DNA of 9,539 bases from Chloroflexota bacterium. Lineage in GTDB: Bacteria; Chloroflexota; Limnocylindria; QHBO01. The notes beneath the pieces were generated by a model that saw only the letters and a program-made list of their open reading frames with translations, was not told the DNA's origin and did no database searches. Both the position numbers and the translations under genes were made by a program. Numbering within the stretch: the stretch's first letter is position 1; every line of letters starts with the position of its first letter. The DNA is taken from assembly GCA_020848055.1 (NCBI GenBank), contig JADLBB010000233.1:1-9539 (forward strand). The letters run 5' to 3'. This document shows positions 1-5,761 of this stretch, piece by piece.

Positions 1-2
1 CA

Positions 3-470
3 GCCCTCGCCGTGCTCGTCCTCGTCATCGCCGCGGTGACGTCCGGACCAGTCGCGGATGGCTCCGCGCTGCCATCTTCCAGTGACTCGTCCGGCGGCGC
101 TGCGTCCGATGTGCCGGTGACAGCGCCAGCGGCGACCGATACGGCCGTGCCATCCGAGTCGGAGCCCGGTCAATCGGGAGAGCCGTCATTCGCGCCGGGA
201 GCCAGCCACCAGCCCACGCCGCGACCGAGCAGCGCGACCAGCCGTCCGTCGGCGTCCGCGAGGTCATCGACAGGTGCGGCCACTCCATCTCCATCGGCGT
301 CTGCGAACGGAACCCCGACCGCGACAGCGCGGCCGTCGGCGCCGGTGGCGACACCGACCCCGGTCCCATCTACTGCGGCCCCCACTCCCACGCCCGAGCC
401 GCCGACGCCGACCCCCGATCCAACGCCCAGTCCGGTGCCACCGACCCCCGATCCAACGCCGACGCCGTAG
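3..470 (+). CDS. Exported or membrane-anchored Pro/Thr/Ser-rich protein, 5' truncated
   Basis: The frame is open from the left edge, so the true start may lie outside the window; a GTG at 12 is the first possible start inside it. The first codons read ALAVLVLVIAAVTSG, a hydrophobic stretch like the end of a signal peptide or membrane anchor. Everything after it is low-complexity Ser/Ala/Pro/Thr sequence ending in (T/D)P repeats before a TAG at 468-470. No catalytic domain is visible. Such tails are usual in cell-surface linkers and stalks of exported proteins in high-GC Gram-positive-type and Chloroflexota genomes (family knowledge). The role is unknown. The next 186 bases look like displaced coding sequence (see 471-656), so the TAG may be a premature stop or follow an indel, and the protein may once have carried a small C-terminal domain. 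Confidence 0.6.
   Translation, partial: ALAVLVLVIAAVTSGPVADGSALPSSSDSSGGAASDVPVTAPAATDTAVPSESEPGQSGEPSFAPGASHQPTPRPSSATSRPSASARSSTGAATPSPSASANGTPTATARPSAPVATPTPVPSTAAPTPTPEPPTPTPDPTPSPVPPTPDPTPTP
408..460 (+). repeat. 20-bp direct repeat inside the Pro/Thr tail
   Basis: The sequence CCGACCCCCGATCCAACGCC occurs exactly at 408-427 and 441-460. The offset is 33 bases (11 codons), so the reading frame is kept and the encoded PTPDPTP motif is duplicated. Exact identity at DNA level suggests recent slippage or unequal crossover rather than selection on the protein alone. Such tracts commonly vary in length between strains. Confidence 0.8.
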
Positions 471-656
471 GAATGCCCACCCGGGCGGTTCGAACGCCCA
501 TCGCGGCGTCGTGCACCTTGCGCTCGAGCGGCAGTACGATGCGCGTTCGAGTACATCGGACCCGTAGGCAACACCGTGGTCGTGCTCGAAGCAGTGCCGG
601 ACCCAGCCGGCGGGCAGACCACAACCATCGCGCACGTCGGCACCGTCACGCCCTGA
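471..656 (+). pseudogene. Coding-like, frame-broken 3' extension of the upstream gene
   Basis: Two stretches here have the strong G/C third-position bias of real genes, in different frames. From 472 to about 545, the frame starting at 472 gives NAHPGGSNAHRGVVHLALER followed by QYDAR. From 546 to the TGA at 654-656, the same frame as the upstream gene gives FEYIGPVGNTVVVLEAVP, then DPAGGQTTTIAHVGTVTP. My hand count of G/C at third positions is about 19 of 25 in the first stretch, against about 13 of 26 for the upstream gene's own frame there, and about 28 of 35 in the second. This fits a C-terminal domain split by one or two indels, or an assembly error. Chance cannot be excluded for segments this short, and no homologue is recognised. 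Confidence 0.4.
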
Positions 657-940
657 TTCGGAACGTTGTGCCGATGCGGGCCGATGGCGGCGAATGGCTC
701 GCTGCGGCGACCGCAATGCGCCGTTACGGGCCGGTTGTTAGGCCGTTGCCCCGCCATCCGCGCCCATCCACGCTCCCATCCGGACGCGATCACTCCCCGC
801 CAACGATTAATCGACCGATGCGAGCCGATTGCGTCCCGACGCGAGCCGTTGCGACCGCAACCGTCCGATGCGAGCCGATTGCGGCCCCCAGAAGCGCCCC
901 CGACCGCAATCGACCAGGTTGCGCCAAACCACATGCGTGG
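657..940. repeat. Non-coding spacer with degenerate CCGATGCG(A/G)GCCGAT repeats
   Basis: No convincing gene is seen here. The 19-mer CCGATGCGAGCCGATTGCG occurs exactly at 815-833 and 865-883. A copy at 836-853 differs by one substitution and one deletion, and a copy at 671-689 differs at two positions. Related GACCGCAA and CCGTTGCG fragments lie between them. The copies are irregularly spaced, which argues against a CRISPR or a protein-coding tandem array. The shared core CCGATGCG also occurs in the hairpin repeats at 2322-2344 and 4603-4959, so these may be older members of the same dispersed family (inference). Confidence 0.6.
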
Positions 941-959
941 TGTATGACGTTGTCATACA
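941..959. promoter_or_regulatory. 19-bp perfect palindrome, candidate operator
   Basis: TGTATGAC (941-948) and GTCATACA (952-959) are exact reverse complements separated by GTT. The element is much more AT-rich than its surroundings and sits 77 bases upstream of the nuclease-like gene, where a dimeric repressor such as a GntR- or TetR-type regulator could bind. A weak sigma-70-like pair, TTGCGC at 919-924 and TATGAC at 943-948 with an 18-base spacer, would place the -10 inside the palindrome. The palindrome is seen directly; the operator role is inferred, and no cognate regulator gene is adjacent. Confidence 0.5.
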
Positions 960-1005
960 GGACCGCCGACAATCGCCCGGATCGCCCGATTTATCGCGAC
1001 AGACT

Positions 1006-1016
1006 GTTGTCACAAC
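1006..1016. promoter_or_regulatory. 11-bp palindrome GTTGTcACAAC before the nuclease-like gene
   Basis: GTTGT (1006-1010) and ACAAC (1012-1016) flank a central C in a perfect palindrome that begins 30 bases before the ATG at 1036. It lies between the larger palindrome at 941-959 and the ribosome binding site. It could be a second operator or a leader element. It is short, so chance is a real alternative. Confidence 0.3.
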
Positions 1017-1022
1017 CGCCCC

Positions 1023-1026
1023 GGAG
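1023..1026 (+). promoter_or_regulatory. Shine-Dalgarno GGAG that decides the start at 1036
   Basis: GGAG lies nine bases before the ATG at 1036. The same frame stays open upstream to 829, but that extension runs through the repeats and both palindromes and reads as Arg/Cys/Pro-rich noise. The ATG at 1036 is therefore preferred. Confidence 0.55.
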
Positions 1027-1035
1027 TCTAGTGAC

Positions 1036-2292
1036 ATGACGCAGGCACGCATCAGCATCGACCGCGACACCATCGGCATCGAGGGCTTCCGCTTCACCGA
1101 TGCCGCCCTGGCCGCCTTCGTTGGGCAGGCACCGGCGGACGATCGTGCCGCGCTGGTGGAGCGCGCGTTGCGCATCGGGCTCATGACCCTGGCCAGCGCC
1201 GGCGTCAGCCTGAGCGCGGATCTGGTCCGCGCCGAGTTCGAGCGGCTGCACGAGCGGATGGAAGCGACCCAGGACAAGGCGGCGCAGGTGCTGGCGACGA
1301 CGCTGCGCGAGAACTTCGCCGATGGCGACGGCCGTATGCCGCGGACGCTCGAGCGATTCCTCGGCGACGACGGGAAGCTGCGCCAGATCACGCGCGAACT
1401 GTTCGACGAGAACCAGCGAGAGAGTGCCCTCGGCAAGCTCAACGAGATCCTGGGCCGCTACTTCGACGGCGACGGGTCGCGCCTGGCGCGACTGCTGGAC
1501 CCAACCCGAGAGGGCAGCCCGCTGCACCAGTTCCGCGGCGAGGTGAGCGACGAGTTCCGTCGCCTGTCCGAGCGGATCACGGCGCTCGAGGAGGCCAAGA
1601 AGGCCCGGGCGGAGGAGCGCGCCAAGGGCACTGCCAAGGGGGCCGACTTCGAACACGCCCTCGAAGCTCGCCTCGGCGAGATGGCGCGGGGCATGGGCGA
1701 CCTGGTCGAACTGACCGGCACCGACGGCGGAGACAACGGGACCAGCAAGAAGGGCGACCTGGTCATCACCATTGACCCCACCCGAACCCGCGGCACGGCG
1801 CTGCGTATCGTGGTCGAGGCCAAGGATCGGCAGATGCCGCTGGGCCGCATGGCCGACGAGCTGAAGGCCGGCCGCCTGAACCGCTCGGCAGCCGTGGCGC
1901 TCGCCGTCTTCACGCCCCACACCGCGCCGAATTCCGTGTCGCCATTGGCGATCGTCGGTTCCGACATCTACGCCACCTACGATCCGGAGACCGATGACGC
2001 CATCGCGCTCGAAGCCGCCTACCGCACGGCGCGCATCCTGGCGCTGTTGACCCTGCGCGACAAGCCGGTCCAGATTGACGCCGATGCGGTCGCGCGCTCG
2101 CTCGACGACCTGGTCCACCAGGTGGACGTTGTGCGCAGCCTCAAGACGAAGCTGACCTCCATCGGGTCAACGGCGCGCGACGTGTCCGATGCGCTCGACG
2201 GCCTGCGCATGGGCGTCCTGCGCAGCGTCAAGGACCTCGAAGCGCAGCTGGCCGTCGTCGAGGGCGACGCAAAGACTGACCTGACCGCCTGA
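1036..2292 (+). CDS. Helical protein with a PD-(D/E)XK nuclease-like core
   Basis: This is a 418-residue protein. The N-terminal 200 residues are highly charged and mostly helical, with coiled-coil-like stretches around 60-95 and 165-200. A compact alpha/beta region follows. KGADFEHALE holds a first acidic residue (E206), then KKGDLVITID (D241) and RIVVEAKD (E261, K263) form the classic E...D...ExK signature of the PD-(D/E)XK nuclease fold, as in Mrr/RmuC/DUF2130-like proteins. The C-terminal part (about 340-410) is again helical, with heptad-like spacing. No transmembrane segment is present. It probably binds or cuts DNA, perhaps in repair or restriction, but there is no partner methylase or helicase next to it, so its function is open. 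The start is the ATG with GGAG nine bases upstream. The fold call rests on the motif and the order of elements, not on a database match. Confidence 0.75.
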   Translation: MTQARISIDRDTIGIEGFRFTDAALAAFVGQAPADDRAALVERALRIGLMTLASAGVSLSADLVRAEFERLHERMEATQDKAAQVLATTLRENFADGDGRMPRTLERFLGDDGKLRQITRELFDENQRESALGKLNEILGRYFDGDGSRLARLLDPTREGSPLHQFRGEVSDEFRRLSERITALEEAKKARAEERAKGTAKGADFEHALEARLGEMARGMGDLVELTGTDGGDNGTSKKGDLVITIDPTRTRGTALRIVVEAKDRQMPLGRMADELKAGRLNRSAAVALAVFTPHTAPNSVSPLAIVGSDIYATYDPETDDAIALEAAYRTARILALLTLRDKPVQIDADAVARSLDDLVHQVDVVRSLKTKLTSIGSTARDVSDALDGLRMGVLRSVKDLEAQLAVVEGDAKTDLTA

Positions 2293-2321
2293 CCGCCCGA
2301 TCCCGAGGGAGGACCGGCATG

Positions 2322-2344
2322 GGCACGCATGGCCGATGCGTGCC
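2322..2344. terminator. 9-bp stem hairpin between convergent genes, made of the dispersed repeat core
   Basis: GGCACGCAT (2322-2330) pairs perfectly with ATGCGTGCC (2336-2344) around a 5-base loop. It starts 30 bases after the stop of the nuclease-like gene and 63 bases beyond the end of the opposing MOSC gene, so it could slow transcription from both sides. There is no T-tract. Its right half and flank, GGCCGATGCGTGCCGGGGC at 2331-2349, recurs exactly at 4941-4959, so it may be a mobile or dispersed repeat as much as a terminator. Confidence 0.5.
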
Positions 2345-2379
2345 GGGGCAGCGTTATCCGGCGCGCGTTGACTCGTCGA

Positions 2380-2393
2380 CCGCTCGGGAGCGG
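2380..2393. terminator. GC-rich hairpin just downstream of the MOSC gene
   Basis: CCGCT (2380-2384) and AGCGG (2389-2393) form a 5-bp stem with a CGGG tetraloop, 13 bases past the MOSC stop on the minus strand. Like other hairpins in this window it lacks a T-run, so intrinsic termination is uncertain. Confidence 0.35.
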
Positions 2394-2406
2394 GGACCCC
2401 AGACGC

Positions 2407-3186
2407 TCAGCCGCCGAGCACCTCGATCGGGTCCCCCACCGCGATCCGCCCCGGCTCGACGACTTCGGCATACACGCCGAAATAGAGATGGTTGCCGTCG
2501 CGCAGGCCGCGGTAGTCGCGGAGGACGTGGAGGGTCGGGAAATCGCGCAACCCGGTGTCTGGGTCCTGCGTGGTGATGACGCACCGCGGGTCCAACCGGG
2601 TCACGTGGACGAGCGCATCACCGATGCGAACCTCGTCACCCAGCCACCCATCCTCCTGGTGAGGTCGCTCTGCACCGGCCACCTGGATCAGCATCCGGAA
2701 GCGGCGGGGATCCACCGGCTGCCCGTGGTTCCCCTGGCGCGCAAGTTCGGCGACGGAGGCTTCGGACAGGATCGAGACCCCGTTGCGATCGCGCTCGTGC
2801 GGCAGCCGTTCGGAGCGGTACAGCTCCAACCTGCGGTCCGCCCATGCCGAGAGCGCATCGGCCCATGGGCCGATCACGCGACGCGCGGTGAAGGCGCGGT
2901 TGTGAAACTCGAGGCTCGTCGGGCTGTCCAGTTCGACCGCGCCGCTGACCGTCTCTCCACCCGGAAAGGTGATGGTGAGGCACTCACCCCCATCGACCGA
3001 CTCGAATTCGGCCTGCAGCTGGACGAGCGTGCCCAGCTTGGTCCGGTCGAACAGCCGCCCATCTGCGGTGTGCATCGAGAAGCGCCGGTCGTCGATGACC
3101 CCGTGCGGGCTCAGTTCGACCGACTGCGGATGATGCAGCGCGAACCCTCGGATCGGCGTGGTCGACAGGCGGGAGACGGTCAGCAT
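2407..3186 (-). CDS. MOSC-domain protein, YcbX/mARC-like without ferredoxin domain
   Basis: This 259-residue protein has an N-terminal MOSC beta-barrel-type domain (about 1-110) followed by a MOSC domain (about 130-259). Visible family marks are MLTVSRLSTTPIRGF at the start, GVIDDRRFSM at 29-38, RRFRMLIQV at 161-169 and DPRCVITTQDPDTGLRD at 199-215. Cys202 is in the position of the conserved cysteine that ligates molybdenum or carries sulfur in MOSC proteins. E. coli YcbX is about 370 residues with a C-terminal [2Fe-2S] domain; this one ends after the MOSC domain, so any electron donor must be separate. Reduction of N-hydroxylated compounds or sulfur transfer to a cofactor is likely but not proven. 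The ATG at 3184-3186 fits the family N-terminus better than an ATG 33 bases upstream. It is divergent from the serpin gene. Confidence 0.85.
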   Translation of the reverse strand: MLTVSRLSTTPIRGFALHHPQSVELSPHGVIDDRRFSMHTADGRLFDRTKLGTLVQLQAEFESVDGGECLTITFPGGETVSGAVELDSPTSLEFHNRAFTARRVIGPWADALSAWADRRLELYRSERLPHERDRNGVSILSEASVAELARQGNHGQPVDPRRFRMLIQVAGAERPHQEDGWLGDEVRIGDALVHVTRLDPRCVITTQDPDTGLRDFPTLHVLRDYRGLRDGNHLYFGVYAEVVEPGRIAVGDPIEVLGG

Positions 3187-3268
3187 CGGCGCCCATTGTG
3201 CGCCACGGCGAGCGCCCATTGCCGGCGGCCAGCGGGAACCGCACCGGTCGCGCCAGCGTCAAGGATGC
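3187..3268. promoter_or_regulatory. Divergent intergenic region between MOSC and serpin genes
   Basis: These 82 bases must hold the promoters of both divergent genes, but no good -10 or -35 hexamer is visible on either strand. A 10-base direct repeat, GCGCCCATTG, occurs at 3189-3198 and 3212-3221 (two helical turns apart), which could be a regulator site or chance. AAGGA at 3261-3265 lies only three bases before the serpin GTG. Confidence 0.3.
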
Positions 3269-4552
3269 GTGAGACGCCTGACGCCCACGCTCCTGGCCAT
3301 GGTCTGGGTCATCACCGCCTGCGCGCCCGCGCCGAGCCCGAGCGACCCTCGTCTCGAGTTGGCCGCCCTCTCCCTTCCGCGCCTGTCCACCACCGACCAG
3401 GATGCCATCGATGCCGCCGCCGCGGTTAACGCCTTCGGCTTCGACCTGTATCATGCCGCGGCCCGTGGCGAGGACGATCTCGTGTTGTCTCCTGCCAGCA
3501 TCGCGCTGGCCCTGGCGATGGCCCGCGCCGGAGCCCGCGGCGAGACGGCCGTCCAGATGGATGCAGTCCTGCACGACGCTGCGTCCGACAGCCATGCGGC
3601 ATGGCTGAATGCGCTCGACGCCGCCCTGGCCGCACGGAACGGAACCTTCCGCGACGCCGATGGCGGCGCTCACGACGTGACCCTGCGCATCGCGAATGCG
3701 CCCTTTGCCCAGCGCGGCATGAAGCTGGAAGCTCCCTATCTCGAAGCCCTGGCCACAGGTTTCGGCGCCGGCCTGCGCCTGGTGGACTACATCAACGCCA
3801 CCGAGGAAGCCCGCCAGGCCATCAATGGTTGGGTGGCCGGCCAGACCGAGGATCGGATCCCGGAGTTGCTGGTCCCGGGCGTGCTCACGCCGGATGCTCG
3901 CCTGACGCTGGTCAACGCCATCTACCTGAAAGCCGCCTGGCTGACACCGTTCGATAAGGGCCGCACGCAACCCGGGTCGTTCACCCGGTCCGACGGATCA
4001 ACCGTCGAGACGCCCATGATGCACGTGGGCGAATCCCTAGCCTACGCCGCCGGCGATGGCTGGCGCGCGGTGGAGATCCCGTACGTGGGTGACCAGTTGG
4101 CCATGACCGTGATCGTTCCAGACGACCTGGCCACCTTCGAGGCCTCGCTCGACGGTGCCGGCTTCGATGCCATCACCGCGGCCCTCCAGGCGCACGAGGT
4201 GATCCTGTCCATGCCGCGATTCAGCACCGAGAGCAAGTTGAGCCTGGCCGATGCGCTGACGGCGATGGGCATGCCCGTCGCGTTTGAATTCGATCGCGCC
4301 GACTTCTCGGGCATCACCACTGACGAGAGACTGTTCATCGCCGATGTGATCCACCAGGCCAACATCGACGTGGACGAGGCCGGCACCGAGGCTGCGGCGG
4401 CCACGGCCGTCGTCATGGAGGCGGGTTCTGCGCCGGGCGAGGTCGTCACGCTGGACGTGGACCGACCGTTCATCTTCGCCCTGCGCGACACGCAGACCGG
4501 CGCCATCGTGTTCCTGGGCCGCATCACCGACCCTTCACCCCCCGCGGGCTGA
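3269..4552 (+). CDS. Lipoprotein serpin (serine protease inhibitor, inhibitory-type hinge)
   Basis: The 427-residue product begins with MRRLTPTLLAMVWVITAC, a signal peptide with lipobox ITAC and lipidated Cys18, so it should be anchored on the outer face of the membrane. The rest is a full-length serpin: NAIYLKAAWLTPFDKG near 216, TPMMHVG, MPRFSTESKLSLADAL, then ANIDVDEAGTEAAAAT and RPFIFALRDTQTGAIVFLGR at the end. The hinge residues E370, G372, T373 and A375-A378 match the pattern of inhibitory serpins that insert the loop and trap proteases. Alignment by spacing puts P1-P1' near Gly386-Ser387 in VVMEAGSAPGE, suggesting an elastase- or subtilisin-like target, though the loop is about three residues longer after P1' than in alpha-1-antitrypsin. 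The GTG at 3269 is chosen because it starts the signal peptide exactly. A likely job is protecting the cell from foreign or self-secreted proteases. Confidence 0.93.
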   Translation: MRRLTPTLLAMVWVITACAPAPSPSDPRLELAALSLPRLSTTDQDAIDAAAAVNAFGFDLYHAAARGEDDLVLSPASIALALAMARAGARGETAVQMDAVLHDAASDSHAAWLNALDAALAARNGTFRDADGGAHDVTLRIANAPFAQRGMKLEAPYLEALATGFGAGLRLVDYINATEEARQAINGWVAGQTEDRIPELLVPGVLTPDARLTLVNAIYLKAAWLTPFDKGRTQPGSFTRSDGSTVETPMMHVGESLAYAAGDGWRAVEIPYVGDQLAMTVIVPDDLATFEASLDGAGFDAITAALQAHEVILSMPRFSTESKLSLADALTAMGMPVAFEFDRADFSGITTDERLFIADVIHQANIDVDEAGTEAAAATAVVMEAGSAPGEVVTLDVDRPFIFALRDTQTGAIVFLGRITDPSPPAG

Positions 4553-4561
4553 CGCCGCGGG
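4541..4561 (+). terminator. Hairpin spanning the serpin stop codon
   Basis: CCCGCGG (4541-4547) and CCGCGGG (4555-4561) form a perfect 7-bp all-GC stem, and the 7-base loop holds the TGA stop (4550-4552). A T-tract is absent. It may end transcription or protect the 3' end; a ribosome at the stop would melt it, linking the two processes (inference). Confidence 0.45.
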
Positions 4562-4602
4562 CCAGGGCGGCCGAGTGGCCAACGTGAGGCCGCGCGACGG
4601 GT

Positions 4603-4959
4603 GTGCCCGGGTGGCACGCATCGGCCAAGACGAGGCCCCTCTGCAGGGAGGACGGGATGCTGTGTGGCGGTCCTGTGCCCAGGTGGCACCGATCAGCCAA
4701 GCGGAGGCCGATCGACGCATCCCGATGGCCGATACATGCGCTGCTTGGCGGCGATGTGCGGCCCATGCATATTCGAGGGCCCGAGCCGGCGCAACGACCG
4801 GCCCGTATGCCGGGTGGGCACGTAACGGCCAAGATGGGGCCACCACGGGCTCGAATTCGCGCCTGCGCCGGCCCTCCACGGCCGCGATGTGCGGGCCAGG
4901 CAAGGATCCGACACCCAGACGCCCCCAGTCGATCCTGCTTGGCCGATGCGTGCCGGGGC
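4603..4959. repeat. Cluster of hairpin-forming repeats in both orientations
   Basis: The 432-base spacer 4553-4984 shows no credible gene but is full of related units. Direct 27-base copies are at 4603-4629, 4675-4701 (23 of 27 identical) and 4807-4833 (21 of 27). The first two begin with GTGCC and GGCAC arms around a 5-base loop. Inverted copies are at 4938-4954 (the complement of 4613-4629, 17 of 17), and weaker ones at 4744-4762, 4878-4898 and near 4724-4740. The consensus is roughly GTGCCCGGGTGGCAC followed by GCATCGGCCAAG. GGCCGATGCGTGCCGGGGC at 4941-4959 is identical to 2331-2349. The irregular spacing and mixed orientation suggest a REP- or MITE-like dispersed family, not a CRISPR. Confidence 0.7.
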
Positions 4960-4984
4960 GGCAAGTTCCAAGGACCGCCGCAGC

Positions 4985-5761
4985 CTAGCGCGAGAGCCGG
5001 GCGACCCAGATTTCCTCGGCCGGCCACTGGCGGGCCCAGTCGGGGCTGACGTGGTCGTAGTACGCGTGGGCCCTGGCCGTCTCGGGCGCGCGAAGCTCGA
5101 TCAACCGCTCGATCTCGAAGCCGTTCGCCCGCAGCAGGTCGATCCAGTCGCCGTGGGCCAGGTGGTACTCGATCCCGGTCTCACCCGGCCAGCGCATCCG
5201 ATAGGCGCCGAACTGTGGTCGGTGGAGGGTGGTGTCGGTGCCGCCCTCGTCGATGGCGCACAGGTAACTGACGAACGAGTTCGTCAGGAACACCAGCCGG
5301 CCGCCCGGACGCAGGAGGCGAGCCGCCTCGGGGATCCATCCTGCCGGATCGGCCCAAAGCGAGGCGCCGAACTCGGATACCGCCAGGTCGAAGGACGCGT
5401 CTGGCAGCGGCACCTGTTCGCCCGGCGCCTCGACCAGGGGGAAGTGGATGCCGGTCTCGTCCATCAGTCGCCTGGCGGTGGCGAGCTGGGCAGGCGTGGG
5501 ATCCACGCCGACCGGCCGAGCCCCGAGCCTGGCGAGTTGGGCCGAGAAGTAGGCGGTTCCGCAACCGAGCTCGATCACGTCCAACCCGACCACGTGACCC
5601 AGGGGTGACCCGATGTCGGCCTCGAGCGCGCCGAACACGCCCCAGGCGAGCGCCTGCGGAGCCCACGCCGATGTCGCCTGCGCGTCGGTGAATTGCGCGT
5701 TGGTCTCCGTCCACTCCGCGATATTGGAAGCGATGGAATCTGACTGGTCTGCTTCAGGCAT
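4985..5761 (-). CDS. Class I SAM-dependent methyltransferase (Methyltransf_11 type)
   Basis: This 258-residue Rossmann-fold methyltransferase shows motif I VIELGCGTA (62-70), the acidic end of strand 2 in VGVDPTP (Asp87), a motif II region LPDASFDLAVSEFGASLW (119-136) and a post-motif LLRPGGRLVFLTNS (149-162). The substrate is unknown; the fold resembles UbiE-like small-molecule methyltransferases, and there is no DNA-methylase catalytic motif such as DPPY or PCQ. The C-terminal third carries many aromatic and acidic residues (EYHLAHGDWIDLL, YYDHVSPDWARQW) that probably shape the substrate pocket. Its ATG overlaps the stop of the upstream XRE/nucleotidyltransferase-like gene by one base (TGATG on the minus strand), so the two are almost certainly co-transcribed and translationally coupled. 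Confidence 0.9.
   Translation of the reverse strand: MPEADQSDSIASNIAEWTETNAQFTDAQATSAWAPQALAWGVFGALEADIGSPLGHVVGLDVIELGCGTAYFSAQLARLGARPVGVDPTPAQLATARRLMDETGIHFPLVEAPGEQVPLPDASFDLAVSEFGASLWADPAGWIPEAARLLRPGGRLVFLTNSFVSYLCAIDEGGTDTTLHRPQFGAYRMRWPGETGIEYHLAHGDWIDLLRANGFEIERLIELRAPETARAHAYYDHVSPDWARQWPAEEIWVARLSR

Noticed and set aside
483..499. GGTTCGAAC resembling a tRNA T-loop, with GGGCG/CGCCC arms
   Set aside because: The loop spacing is wrong for a T-arm (no closing C at the expected position), and no acceptor, D or anticodon arms can be built around it. At most it is a small hairpin.
170..934. Long minus-strand open frame (254 codons) opposite the Pro/Thr-rich gene
   Set aside because: The Gly/Val repeats are the mirror of the Pro/Thr codons, and the rest runs through non-coding repeats. 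Long antisense frames are expected at this GC content.
829..1035. In-frame 69-codon extension upstream of the nuclease-like gene
   Set aside because: It covers the repeats and both palindromes and reads as low-quality Arg/Pro/Cys-rich sequence; the ATG at 1036 has a Shine-Dalgarno.
991..2118. Minus-strand 375-codon open frame across the nuclease-like gene
   Set aside because: It is a shadow of the plus-strand gene, with no recognisable domain, while the plus frame has a coherent nuclease motif set.
3158..3268. Upstream start adding 37 residues to the serpin
   Set aside because: It would overlap the divergent MOSC gene and put an Arg-rich stretch before the signal peptide; the GTG at 3269 begins a textbook lipoprotein signal.
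2329..3429. Plus-strand 366-codon open frame opposite the MOSC gene
   Set aside because: The MOSC protein on the other strand has clear family motifs; this frame has none and also overlaps the serpin signal region.
4603..4959. CRISPR array
   Set aside because: Copies vary in sequence, spacing and orientation, there are no uniform spacers, and no cas genes are present.
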